Below, one piece after another: positions 52,983 to 61,426 of a DNA stretch of 64,000 nucleotides; position 1 is the first letter of the stretch; every line of letters starts with the position of its first letter. The notes beneath the pieces are model-generated. The model made no database searches. It saw nothing but the letters and a program-made list of their open reading frames with translations, and was not told the DNA's origin. This DNA comes from Streptomyces seoulensis (lineage in GTDB: Bacteria; Actinomycetota; Actinomycetes; Streptomycetales; Streptomycetaceae), in NCBI GenBank assembly GCA_013364255.1, contig CP054936.1:4680853-4744852 (forward strand), read 5' to 3'. Position numbers and translations under genes: made by a program.

Positions 52983-53138
52983 GCCCCCCACTTACCTGCT
53001 CTGCGTGACGATCGAACGCGATCCACAACTTACCTGACCATTAAATTGCAAAATTCGGTTTTATGTGCTTTGACTACCCGCCGTTGCTCGGCACGATAGC
53101 TGGGCAAGGCGCTGGTATACGTCTACGTAAGCCTCGGG

Positions 53139-55571
53139 CTACTTCAAATCGCGAGGAAGATGTGACACCCATCCAAGCGACTTGAGGTCGTCCCAAATCC
53201 ATCGGAACGCGATATTCGTCGCAGGCCTGCTGTCCCACACACGCAGCACAGTGTGTGTGTAGCCGTATACCGCAAAAGGTGCCCTCTCCGGATTATCGAT
53301 GTAATATCGTTTCAAATAGGCCGAGCAGCGATCATACTCGTCCGCTATTCGCACCTCCTTCGATCGTTTTAGAGTGATGTCCGCCTGGCTCTCTTCTAGT
53401 TCCGTGTCGACATTTGGGATAAGGCAGTATTCCAAAGTCGGACCGTCTGCCCATGAATCACCATCATTCACATAAAGGTTGCCTCTCAGAGTGGCGGGCA
53501 GGGAAGTGGCGTGGGCTAGAGTGAAGCTGAAATCCACAAACAGAGTTTGCATCAACTCTGTGTAGGCTTTTAGCGCCCCCTCATAAACCGCCTTAGTGAG
53601 CTCAAGAAGTCGATCCGGGGTGTAAAAATTCCAAACCCAACCGGAGGATGGGTTTGGAATATCTGCAGGCGGCCACGGGGGAGTCAGTTGCGACTCTTGC
53701 TGCCGCTCCAGCCACTCGGTGACTAGGATCAAATCTAGACGCGTAACTCTCCTTCCTCCTCCATTTTGAATGGCGTAATCCTCCACGGGGCCGTGCTTAT
53801 GAATTGCCCGTCGAGTCTCGGCTATTAGGTCGCAGATCTGTTCAGTGTCGATCGGATCAGCTCGAAGCCGTGAACCTCTTCGGAGAAGAGCATAAATGAC
53901 CGCCCAGACGTACTCTTCTTCGAGTATCCCTCCTCTCGGTGCCTCTAGGGGTAGTAGATTTGGTAGATTTTGTTCTAGCCTTCTACGCATATGGTCTAGA
54001 GACCAAGACCAAATCCAATTGTCCCCGGGTGGGGCTGGTGATGAACCAACGCCAATACCTGTCTCCATGAGCTCTTTAGGGTTTGACAGATAGGAGATCG
54101 GCGGCGTGCCGGCCGTTCGTTTCTGCCAGGCGTAGATGAACCTATTCCCCTCCTCCTCTACAGCCAGACTGAGTCTCAAATGTTCGGCGCTCTGCCCCGC
54201 ATCGACTGGAGTTGCTGCAGAGGCCAGCCTGCCGAGGCCCAAACACCAACTTGCTGTGACGCGATGAAGGCGGCTCGCGACGTCTCTCCACCCGGGGAGT
54301 TCGCCGTATGCAGTCCCAGTGAAAGGTTTTTCAATGCCTTTCTGGATGACCCATGCCGCCGCGCCAGGGTTCCATTCCGCGAGGCTGCACATGATGGTAT
54401 CGACTTGGTCGACGCTACCGGTCTGTACCGCAAGTGCAAGTACATATCGCCACTTAGCGAATGAGCTAATGTCACAGATAATACTTTCGAGCGTGACTTC
54501 GCCTTGCAACAACGCCTCGGCGGCAAACCACTGTTCGAAAAGACTCAAAGTAAAGGATGCCTTATGTGCAGAGAAAGTGACTAGCCGCGTGTCACTCAAC
54601 TCATGCCGTACGGCCTCACCGCCGATCGCAGCCAAAGCCACATTCCCATCATTGCTTACTGAGGCGATAGCGATTCGACGCAGGACAGGGAACGCATTTC
54701 TCCATGAACCATTGTTTCGTTCGAGGGACTTAAGTGCGCACTCTTGAATCAGCCCAGCAGATGTTTTCGGAACGTCTCCTTTTCCATAGATGCTGGCAAC
54801 CAGCATTGCGAACAAAGGGCGTTTTATTGCGTCCCTGATTTGCGGAGGGAAGGAGCTAGGATAAAGGCGTTCCACCCCTGTCACCTTGCGGATCATTTCG
54901 AGGGCCGAATCTTCTGGCCAGCCCTCCAGTTGAATAGAATTTATTTGATCGGGAAAAATTCCTGGGCGGCCGGTTATCAGAATTTGCGAGTTAGGCCATC
55001 GCGCGGAGATTATTTCGCATTGATCGACGAGTTGAGAGGTTTTCGAGGTTTCATCAATTCCATCTACGACTAGACTAACTCCCACACTGGTTAGAACGGA
55101 TGTTTCAACTCGATCTACTATCCATGACTCTAGGTCGCCTAGAATGTCCCTAGCTGCGACCCAAAGAGGAAGCGGGGCCTTCTCGTTTGCTGAGAATCTC
55201 TGACATTGATCGATCAGCCACAGGTTGGCTGTATCAGACTTTCCGGCACCCATAGGGCCCACGAGAGCGACTACCTTACCCGCTGACATCTCGGTTAGTA
55301 GGGGTTCAGGAACTACTAGATCGAAGGTGCGGCTTATCGCTATTTGCTCGTCGGTGAGTCCTGGAAGTCGGCGCAACAGATCTCGCCTCTTGGAGCACTC
55401 GCGAATCAACTGGTCTGCTATATAGGTCCGCGGGTAGCTACGTTGGGACGTTTCTGAAGCAGAGTTGATTGTGACATTGACGTCACCGCCGGCAAAACCT
55501 ATCTGAACATTGTGGCCGCCGATTTGTGAGTCTGACACCCACAGCTGCGCGCCGTCCCTTTGTGTCGGCAT
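53139..55571 (-). CDS. NACHT-type STAND NTPase with N-terminal amyloid-like motif
   Basis: An 810-residue NLR-like protein. Residues 13-36 hold the motif SDSQIGGHNVQIGFAGGDVN, shared with the upstream membrane protein. The NTPase core follows: Walker A GPMGAGKS at 105-112, Walker B SLVVDGIDE at 166-174, sensor LITGRPG at 198-204 and a winged-helix-like region at RPLFAML (251). The last 500 residues show no LRR, TPR or WD repeats that I can see and are presumably the sensor. NLRs of this kind oligomerise on ligand binding and template an effector through the short motif (inference from known systems). The start overlaps the upstream stop as TAATG. Codons are unusually AT-rich. Confidence 0.87.
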   Translation of the reverse strand: MPTQRDGAQLWVSDSQIGGHNVQIGFAGGDVNVTINSASETSQRSYPRTYIADQLIRECSKRRDLLRRLPGLTDEQIAISRTFDLVVPEPLLTEMSAGKVVALVGPMGAGKSDTANLWLIDQCQRFSANEKAPLPLWVAARDILGDLESWIVDRVETSVLTSVGVSLVVDGIDETSKTSQLVDQCEIISARWPNSQILITGRPGIFPDQINSIQLEGWPEDSALEMIRKVTGVERLYPSSFPPQIRDAIKRPLFAMLVASIYGKGDVPKTSAGLIQECALKSLERNNGSWRNAFPVLRRIAIASVSNDGNVALAAIGGEAVRHELSDTRLVTFSAHKASFTLSLFEQWFAAEALLQGEVTLESIICDISSFAKWRYVLALAVQTGSVDQVDTIMCSLAEWNPGAAAWVIQKGIEKPFTGTAYGELPGWRDVASRLHRVTASWCLGLGRLASAATPVDAGQSAEHLRLSLAVEEEGNRFIYAWQKRTAGTPPISYLSNPKELMETGIGVGSSPAPPGDNWIWSWSLDHMRRRLEQNLPNLLPLEAPRGGILEEEYVWAVIYALLRRGSRLRADPIDTEQICDLIAETRRAIHKHGPVEDYAIQNGGGRRVTRLDLILVTEWLERQQESQLTPPWPPADIPNPSSGWVWNFYTPDRLLELTKAVYEGALKAYTELMQTLFVDFSFTLAHATSLPATLRGNLYVNDGDSWADGPTLEYCLIPNVDTELEESQADITLKRSKEVRIADEYDRCSAYLKRYYIDNPERAPFAVYGYTHTVLRVWDSRPATNIAFRWIWDDLKSLGWVSHLPRDLK

Positions 55572-56017
55572 TAGGATTCTTCTACCTCCACGTCACCCGC
55601 AGAGGAACCCAATTGAAAGTTCGAACCAGAAATTTGTGAATTCTGCACCTCTTGCCCTCCGTTATTGTTGATGGCGGGGGGAGAAGTGGACTGATTAGGG
55701 TTATGTGGGGTGGGTGTCGCTTGTGGTGTAGACCTTTTGATGCGAACAGATCCGCCCGCTTGTCCGATCTGAATGTTGCTACCGGAAACGCTAGATGAGG
55801 AAACTTTTTGAGTGGAGGGGGATGTGGTACCTGATCTTCGGGTCTCAAGTAGCCCATAGATAGAAATGACCAGGCCCGCTAGTGCGATAAATAGGCCTAG
55901 AACGCTGGCAGTCTTATCGGCTTTATCCAGGCCGACCCGGCTGAAGTAGAACGCCAGGCTAGAGGCGGTGAGGACTGTGACGGTTGTGCCTGCAACGATC
56001 AGCGTGCGCGCGTTCAT
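55571..56017 (-). CDS. Two-helix membrane protein with two amyloid-like motifs (candidate effector)
   Basis: 148 residues from ATG 56017, with GGAG about 10 nt upstream. Two membrane helices occupy residues 6-26 and 37-57. The rest is a disordered Ser/Thr/Pro/Asn stretch carrying two copies of the motif also found in the NACHT protein: SGSNIQIGQAGGSVRI (78-93) and SGSNFQLGSSAGDVEV (130-145). The layout fits a cell-death effector: a membrane-active head, a flexible linker and prion-like tails that polymerise on the NLR seed. No head-domain family is recognised. It is translationally coupled to the NACHT gene. Confidence 0.82.
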   Translation of the reverse strand: MNARTLIVAGTTVTVLTASSLAFYFSRVGLDKADKTASVLGLFIALAGLVISIYGLLETRRSGTTSPSTQKVSSSSVSGSNIQIGQAGGSVRIKRSTPQATPTPHNPNQSTSPPAINNNGGQEVQNSQISGSNFQLGSSAGDVEVEES

Positions 56018-56426
56018 GCCACGAGTATCTCCGTGAGTCCAGCCTGCCACCATCTGTTTGACACAATCGAGGTCGGCGGAGCGGGTTTGGCCGGTGGCCT
56101 GCCCGATCTGGGGTCGAGCATGATCAGGGGGCCGTACGCTGGTTGGCAACTCGGGCAGGCTTTGGGCCTGACCGCAATGTGCACGAGTGCCCCTGGTCTT
56201 GCTCGACGCGGGACCCGGACCGGGGAGGTGGCTGAAGCCGTGTAGCCGACCGCCCCAGCCACGACGTACCCCTTCTCTGACATCAGGTGGCTGACTGCTC
56301 TGAGTTGCGGCACGGGCGCCGGGCGGGCTGGAGCGGGGCGGAGACAGGAGCGCAGGCCCGGCCGGGGGCCGGGCCGCGCGCGGGGAGCGGAGCGAGCCGC
56401 CTTGAACCTGTAGGGAAAGTTGCAAC
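56018..56426. other. 409-nt intergenic region, promoter of the NLR operon
   Basis: No gene seen. It holds a GC hairpin (GGCCCGGCC / GGCCGGGCC near 56359) and then returns to lower GC before the effector gene. The promoter of the two-gene NLR operon should be here. Confidence 0.5.
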
Positions 56427-56804
56427 TCAGTCTGTGGCACGGGGGTTGAAGGTGCCTGCGCATGCTGGGAGTTCGGTGTCCTGGCGGTGTGTGAGTGGCA
56501 GGAAGAGTACTGGGCGGATCGCCCAGGTGATGCGGGTGTTGGCGTGGGTGATGGTCACCGTGCAGGGTTCGCAGCGCCGTAAGGCCCGGCGCGTCTCGAT
56601 GCAGTCTTCGTACAGCCAGGTCCATGCTTCGTCCGAAGCATCTGCGTCAAGGGCCGGGGAGATCGTGCGGAGGGTGACTGCTACCCAGCGGTCTGCCTGT
56701 GGTGCTGAGTAGGCGTCGAAGGATGCTCGGAGCGCGGGTCCTTCCGCAGTGGTCAGGTTCTCGGTCCAGCACTCGCACCAGTAGCCGCGGAGGGGTGCCT
56801 TCAT
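56427..56804 (-). CDS. Hypothetical protein (125 aa)
   Basis: ATG 56804 overlaps the stop of the next gene upstream by 4 nt, so it is coupled. The protein has a CEC motif (GYWCECWTENLTTAEG), several aromatic residues and no membrane segment. No family recognised. Part of the four-gene run that starts with the GHKL ATPase. Confidence 0.7.
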   Translation of the reverse strand: MKAPLRGYWCECWTENLTTAEGPALRASFDAYSAPQADRWVAVTLRTISPALDADASDEAWTWLYEDCIETRRALRRCEPCTVTITHANTRITWAIRPVLFLPLTHRQDTELPACAGTFNPRATD

Positions 56805-57130
56805 GAGGTCGCCCCCGGTGGGGAGACCACGAGCACGTAGCGGGCGCTGGTGTAGCCCGTTCCCGCGGTCAGGCAGGCGAGGGCGCGTTCGTGTTCCCTC
56901 TCGTCCGTCAGCCAGTGCCGTCCCGGTCGGGCGTGTGCGGTGTCGAGCTGGTCGGTGATGGGGCGAGTGCGTTCTCGTAACCAGTGCGTGGCCGAGCACG
57001 GGCTTGTTGTGTCGGTCGTCCCCAGTGGGATCCAGCGCACTTCGCCGGTGAGGTGGGCGGTGGCTCGGCATCGGTGCGGGGATGGCCGGCGGTTCGGGTC
57101 CGGGGTGTCGGCGGGCGTGTGCGTCAGCAT
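56801..57130 (-). CDS. Hypothetical protein (109 aa)
   Basis: ATG 57130 lies inside the end of the ATPase gene (7-nt overlap), so translation is coupled. The sequence is rich in Thr, Pro, Arg and His, with HWLRERTRPITDQLD in the middle and no recognisable domain. Probably an operon partner of unknown function. Confidence 0.7.
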   Translation of the reverse strand: MLTHTPADTPDPNRRPSPHRCRATAHLTGEVRWIPLGTTDTTSPCSATHWLRERTRPITDQLDTAHARPGRHWLTDEREHERALACLTAGTGYTSARYVLVVSPPGATS

Positions 57131-57555
57131 GGGCCGGCTGCTCCCCGTTCTCGGCGGACATCCATGAGGAGTTCTGCGGTGACCGTGTTGCCGGTCTGGC
57201 TGGTGTGGATGATGACGCGGTGGGCGAGGGCGTTGACCATGCTCAGGCCCCGGCCGTGTTCGGCCTGGTCGTTGCGGTGCTCCGCCCTCGGGGTCGTCCC
57301 CGTGCCGCCGTCGTCCGTGACCGACAGTGCGATCACCCGTGAGGTCATCGCCAGGGCCAGGTGGAAGCTGCCCCGTTCGCGGCCGGTGGCCGTGTGGAGG
57401 ATCGCGTTCGCGCTCAGTTCGCTCACAATCAGTTCCGCGTCCTCCGCCAGCGGGGAGCCGCGCAGGATGTCCCGCGTCCAGCGGCGAGCCCTGCTGACCT
57501 CCTCCGGAAAGCCCGGGCAGCTCAGGCCCCACACCCTCGCCGACATCTCACTCAT
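57124..57555 (-). CDS. GHKL-fold ATP-binding protein (RsbW/anti-sigma kinase-like)
   Basis: 143 residues. The N box ELSANAILHTA lies at 46-56, G1 DDGGTG at 81-86 and G2 HGRGLSMV at 100-107. The Bergerat fold without a dimerisation helix is that of anti-sigma-factor kinases and similar singletons common in Streptomyces. No anti-anti-sigma partner is adjacent. The start at 57555 is the first good ATG. An alternative is 57546. Confidence 0.85.
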   Translation of the reverse strand: MSEMSARVWGLSCPGFPEEVSRARRWTRDILRGSPLAEDAELIVSELSANAILHTATGRERGSFHLALAMTSRVIALSVTDDGGTGTTPRAEHRNDQAEHGRGLSMVNALAHRVIIHTSQTGNTVTAELLMDVRRERGAAGPC

Positions 57556-57612
57556 ATACTCGTGCGTACAAGTTACTCCGTGCTGGTAGACCGCCAAATG
57601 CAGCGGTTCGGG

Positions 57613-58044
57613 CTAGATGAGTTTCATGCCGTCGTGGGCGCGGACGGCCGGCGGGGACATCGCGTCCAGGGCGTCCAGGACGCGGATCGCGTAGGCCTCG
57701 TCGGCCAGGACGGAGACCTCTTCGCGGGTGGCCCAGCGCAGTGCGCGGGTCTCCTCGCCCGTGGTGGGCGTGCCGTCGGCGGCCTCGCAGCGGAAGACCA
57801 GGGAGACGATCAGGCCCGTCATGTTCTTGTAGACGCCGGTCAGGGTGGCCGGGAGGGCGATCTTGATACCGGTCTCCTCCAGGACCTCACGCTGCAACGC
57901 CTCGGGAATCGTCTCCTCACGTTCGAGGACACCACCCGGTGGCTCCCACTTGCCGTTGTCCCGGCGCTGGATCAAGAGGGCACGGCCCTGGTCGTCCACG
58001 ACGACCCCGGCCACGCTCACGGAGTGCGGGCGTTCCAAGCTCAC
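57613..58044 (-). CDS. Nudix hydrolase
   Basis: 143 residues from GTG 58044. The Nudix box GGVLEREETIPEALQREVLEETGI has all its conserved Gly and Glu residues (37-60). It hydrolyses a nucleoside diphosphate-linked substrate. In pSAM2-like elements a Nudix protein (Pif) limits redundant transfer, and the neighbouring GntR gene fits that context (inference). A TTG at 58086 is an alternative start. Confidence 0.88.
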   Translation of the reverse strand: MSLERPHSVSVAGVVVDDQGRALLIQRRDNGKWEPPGGVLEREETIPEALQREVLEETGIKIALPATLTGVYKNMTGLIVSLVFRCEAADGTPTTGEETRALRWATREEVSVLADEAYAIRVLDALDAMSPPAVRAHDGMKLI

Positions 58045-58100
58045 GTTCCTCGGCCCTCTCGGCTGACTAGGCTTCCACGGTAGCAACGAGTGGCGTCCAC

Positions 58101-58119
58101 TTGTCTAGATATCTAAAGG
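58101..58119. promoter_or_regulatory. Palindromic operator candidate before the gntR gene
   Basis: TTGTCTAGATATCTAA includes the perfect palindrome TAGATATCTA at 58105-58114. It overlaps the region between the divergent Nudix and GntR starts. A GntR/HutC protein often binds such a site and represses its own gene. Confidence 0.6.
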
Positions 58120-58130
58120 AGTACAGCGAC

Positions 58131-58919
58131 GTGAGCCCTCTCCCGTCCGGCCTCCTCGGCGAACTCGACCCCACGAGTGATCGTGCGGTCTTCCGGCAGA
58201 TCGCCGACCAACTGCGCGAAGCCATCGGCCGCGGGCGGTTCAGCGAGGGCGAGAAGCTGCCCTCCGAGGCCGAACTCGTCGAGCACTACGGCGTCTCCCG
58301 CATGACCGTCCGGCACTCCTTCTCCATCCTCCAAGGCGAAGGACTCGTGCACGCCGAACACGGCAAGGGCGTCTTCGTCCGGCCCCGGCCGCCCGTACGA
58401 CGGCTCGCCTCCGACCGCTTCGCCCGCCGCCACCGGAAACAGGGCAAGTCCGCGTTCCTTGTTGAAGCCGACGCGGCCGGCAGCCATCCTCAGGTCGACA
58501 GCCTGGAGATCAAGGAGGAGAAAGCCACCCCGGACGTGGCCGCGCGGTTCGGAGGTGTGCGGCGCGTGCTCGCGCGGCGGCGCCGGTACCTGCTCGACGG
58601 GCGGCCCGTGGAGTTCGCCACCTCCTACCTGCCCCTCGACATCGCCCGCGGCACCCCCATCGCCCAACCCAACCCCGGCCCCGGCGGCATCTACGCCCGC
58701 CTCGAAGAACTCGGCCACCACCTCCACCACTTCGACGAGGAGATCCGCGCCCGGATGCCCTCCCCCGACGAGGTACGCACACTGCGGCTCGCCTCCGGCG
58801 TCCCCGTGATCCACCTGATCCGGACCGCCTACGACAGCCAGGGGCGGGCCGTCGAGGTGTGCGACACCGTCATGGCCGCCGACGCCTACGTGCTCTCGTA
58901 CCAGCTCCCGGCCACCTGA
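58131..58919 (+). CDS. GntR/HutC-family regulator
   Basis: 262 residues from GTG 58131, 9 nt after AAAGGAG. The winged helix is FRQIADQLREAIGRGRFSEGEKLPSEAELVEHYGVSRMTVRHSFSIL at about residues 21-67. The UTRA ligand-binding domain follows. It resembles KorSA-like regulators of integrative elements. It is divergent from the Nudix gene and convergent with gpm, and it marks the right end of the element. Confidence 0.9.
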   Translation: MSPLPSGLLGELDPTSDRAVFRQIADQLREAIGRGRFSEGEKLPSEAELVEHYGVSRMTVRHSFSILQGEGLVHAEHGKGVFVRPRPPVRRLASDRFARRHRKQGKSAFLVEADAAGSHPQVDSLEIKEEKATPDVAARFGGVRRVLARRRRYLLDGRPVEFATSYLPLDIARGTPIAQPNPGPGGIYARLEELGHHLHHFDEEIRARMPSPDEVRTLRLASGVPVIHLIRTAYDSQGRAVEVCDTVMAADAYVLSYQLPAT

Positions 58920-58944
58920 TCGCACGGCCTGCGGGTACGCCGAA

Positions 58945-59022
58945 GCCCCCCGCCGCGAGCCGTCGCGGACAGGGGGCCTCAGAACGAGCAGTGGGCGTTA
59001 CTTCTTCTTGCCCTGGTTCTTG
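58945..59022. repeat. gpm 3' end and terminator (putative attR)
   Basis: Right-hand copy of the direct repeat found at 51496-51572. It includes the last codons and stop of gpm and the hairpin CCGCGA / TCGCGG after it. Confidence 0.65.
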
Positions 59023-59759
59023 ACCGCCTCGATGGCCGCCGCTGCCGCGTCCGGGTCGAGGTAGGTGCCGCCGGGGATCAGCGGGCGGAAGTCGGCGTCG
59101 AGTTCGTAGGAGAGGGGGATGCCGGTCGGGATGTTGAGGCCGGCGATGTCGGCGTCCGAGATGCCGTCGAGGTGCTTGACCAGGGCGCGCAGGCTGTTGC
59201 CGTGGGCGGCGACCAGGACCGTGCGGCCGGTCAGGAGGTCGGGGACGATCGCGTCGAACCAGTACGGGAGCATCCGGACGACGACGTCCTTCAGGCACTC
59301 CGTCTGCGGGCGCAGCTCCGGCGGGAGGGTCGCGTAGCGGGGGTCGTCGAACTGGGAGTACTCCGCGTCGCGGTCCAGCGGCGGCGGCGGGGTGTCGTAC
59401 GAGCGGCGCCAGAGCATGAACTGCTCCTCGCCGAACTCCGCCAGCGTCTGCGCCTTGTCCTTGCCCTGGAGCGCGCCGTAGTGCCGCTCGTTCAGGCGCC
59501 AGCTGCGGTTGACCGGGATCCACAGGCGGTCGGCGGACTCCAGCGCGAGCTGCGCGGTGCGGATCGCGCGCTTCTGCAGGGAGGTGTGGACCACGTCGGG
59601 CAGCAGGCCGGCGTCCTTGAGGAGCTCGCCGCCCCGCGCCGCCTCCTTCTCGCCCTTGGCGGTCAGGTTGACGTCCACCCAGCCGGTGAACAGGTTCTTC
59701 TCGTTCCACTCGCTCTCGCCGTGGCGGAGGAGGATCAGCTTGTACGGTGCGTCGGCCAT
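58998..59759 (-). CDS. gpmA: 2,3-bisphosphoglycerate-dependent phosphoglycerate mutase
   Basis: 253 residues, the usual length. The catalytic LILLRHGESEWN motif places the phosphohistidine at His11, and the later VLVAAHGNSLRALV supplies the second histidine. It interconverts 3- and 2-phosphoglycerate in glycolysis. The gene is intact. Its last codons (KNQGKKK) and terminator reappear at 51.5 kb, suggesting that an element inserted here and restored the gene's end. Confidence 0.97.
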   Translation of the reverse strand: MADAPYKLILLRHGESEWNEKNLFTGWVDVNLTAKGEKEAARGGELLKDAGLLPDVVHTSLQKRAIRTAQLALESADRLWIPVNRSWRLNERHYGALQGKDKAQTLAEFGEEQFMLWRRSYDTPPPPLDRDAEYSQFDDPRYATLPPELRPQTECLKDVVVRMLPYWFDAIVPDLLTGRTVLVAAHGNSLRALVKHLDGISDADIAGLNIPTGIPLSYELDADFRPLIPGGTYLDPDAAAAAIEAVKNQGKKK

Positions 59760-59942
59760 GTCTCCGAGCCTAATCGACGCATACGGTGCGCCGCCCGTGT
59801 GCCCGGCAGGCGGACGGGCCCCCGCGCACGCCCCCGCCGAAGCCGCCGACAGTTGACGGCTTCTGTTAATCGAGTGGCCCTGGTCAGCGCGCGCTCGTAA
59901 GTTGTGATCAACGCCGCAGCCGCTTACATCCGGGGGTCCCTC

Positions 59943-61289
59943 ATGTCCGTCACGTCCGTCTCCGCGCTCAGACGTGCCGCTCGCGAGACGGTCGCGGGAC
60001 TGCCCCGGGAGTTCTGGTGGCTGTGGACCAGCACCCTCGTCAACCGGCTCGGGGCGTTCGTCGCCACCTTCATGGCGCTGTACCTGACGCTGGACCGCGG
60101 CTACTCCGCCTCCTACGCCGGTCTCGTCGCCTCGCTGCACGGGCTCGGCGGCGTCGTCTCCTCCCTCGGCGGCGGCGTGATGGCCGACCGGCTCGGACGG
60201 CGGCCCACCCTCCTCGTCGCCCAGTCCGCCACGGCCGTCTCCGTCGCGCTGCTCGGCTTCGTGCACGACCCCGTCTCCATCGCCGCCGTCGCCTTCCTGG
60301 TCGGCATGGCCTCCAACGCCTCCCGGCCGGCCGTGCAGGCGATGATGGCCGACATCGTGCGGCCCGAGGACCGGGTGCGCGCCTTCTCGCTCAACTACTG
60401 GGCGATCAACCTCGGCTTCGCCGTCTCCTCCATGGCGGCCGGCTTCATCGCCCAGTTCAGCTACCTCGCCGGCTTCCTCATCGAGGCCGGGATGACCCTG
60501 GCCTGCGCGCTCGTGGTGTTCCTCAAGGTGCCCGAGTCCCGGCCGGACAAGACGTACGAGGAGGGCGCCCCGGGCGGCGGCTCTGGCGACCGGGTCGGGC
60601 TCGTCACCGTGCTGCGCGACCGGCGGTTCATGGCCGTCGTCGGGCTGTCCTTCCTGGTCGCCCTGGTCTTCCAGCAGGGCTCGGTCGGCCTGCCGGTCGC
60701 CATGGGCCGGGCCGGGTTCACGCCCGCCGACTACGGCACGGCCCTCGCCGTCAACGGCCTGCTGATCGTCGCCCTCCAGATCCCGCTCACCCGCCTCATC
60801 GAGCACCGCGACCCGCGCCGGCTGCTCGTGGTGTCCTCGCTGCTCGCCGGGTACGGCTTCGGGCTCACCGCGTTCGCCGGGTCGGTCGCCGTCTTCGCGC
60901 TGACGGTGTGCGTGTGGACCCTCGGCGAGATGGTGAACGCCCCGACCCAGACCGGGCTCGTGGTCCGCCTCTCCCCCGCCCGGGGGCGCGGCCGCTACCA
61001 GGGCGTCTACACCCTGTCCTGGTCGCTGGCCGCCCTCGTCGCCCCGCTGATGTCCGGCGCGGTCATCGACCGCCTCGGCGCGGCGTGGCTGTGGGGGATG
61101 TGCGCGGCCGTCGGCACCGCGGCGGGTGTGGGGTACGGGGTGCTGATGCGGCGGCTGCCGGTGGAGGGGGCGGTCGGGGGCGTCGTGCTCAAGGACGCCG
61201 GGGTTCCGGCCGGCGGAACCTCTCCGGCGCCTGCCGGGGCCGCCCCCGCCACCGGGCCCGCCTTCGCCGCCGAGGCCGACGCGGTCTGA
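59943..61289 (+). CDS. MFS transporter
   Basis: 448 residues with about twelve membrane helices. Motif A is GGGVMADRLGRRPTLLVAQ between helices 2 and 3. A cytoplasmic loop separates the two halves (VPESRPDKTYEEG), and the tail is Ala/Pro-rich. It is a proton-coupled exporter or importer of unknown substrate. ATG 59943 was chosen over an in-frame start at 59904 because GGGGGTCCC stands just before it. Confidence 0.92.
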   Translation: MSVTSVSALRRAARETVAGLPREFWWLWTSTLVNRLGAFVATFMALYLTLDRGYSASYAGLVASLHGLGGVVSSLGGGVMADRLGRRPTLLVAQSATAVSVALLGFVHDPVSIAAVAFLVGMASNASRPAVQAMMADIVRPEDRVRAFSLNYWAINLGFAVSSMAAGFIAQFSYLAGFLIEAGMTLACALVVFLKVPESRPDKTYEEGAPGGGSGDRVGLVTVLRDRRFMAVVGLSFLVALVFQQGSVGLPVAMGRAGFTPADYGTALAVNGLLIVALQIPLTRLIEHRDPRRLLVVSSLLAGYGFGLTAFAGSVAVFALTVCVWTLGEMVNAPTQTGLVVRLSPARGRGRYQGVYTLSWSLAALVAPLMSGAVIDRLGAAWLWGMCAAVGTAAGVGYGVLMRRLPVEGAVGGVVLKDAGVPAGGTSPAPAGAAPATGPAFAAEADAV

Positions 61290-61348
61290 GCCCGGGCTGG
61301 CCGCCTCCGGGGCGGGTTTTCGCCCCCGCCGCCCCTTCCCGTCCCGTC

Positions 61349-61400
61349 CCTGGGGGCTTTGCCCCCAGACCCCCTTCGCGCAGTTCCCCGCGCCCCTTTG
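61349..61400. repeat. Streptomyces dispersed intergenic repeat
   Basis: CTGGGGGCTTTGCCCCCAG hairpin followed by CGCAGTTCCCCGCGCCCC. This combination is found many times between genes in Streptomyces chromosomes. Confidence 0.75.
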
Positions 61401-61426
61401 GACGGGTCGCGCGGAACCGCGCGGTC

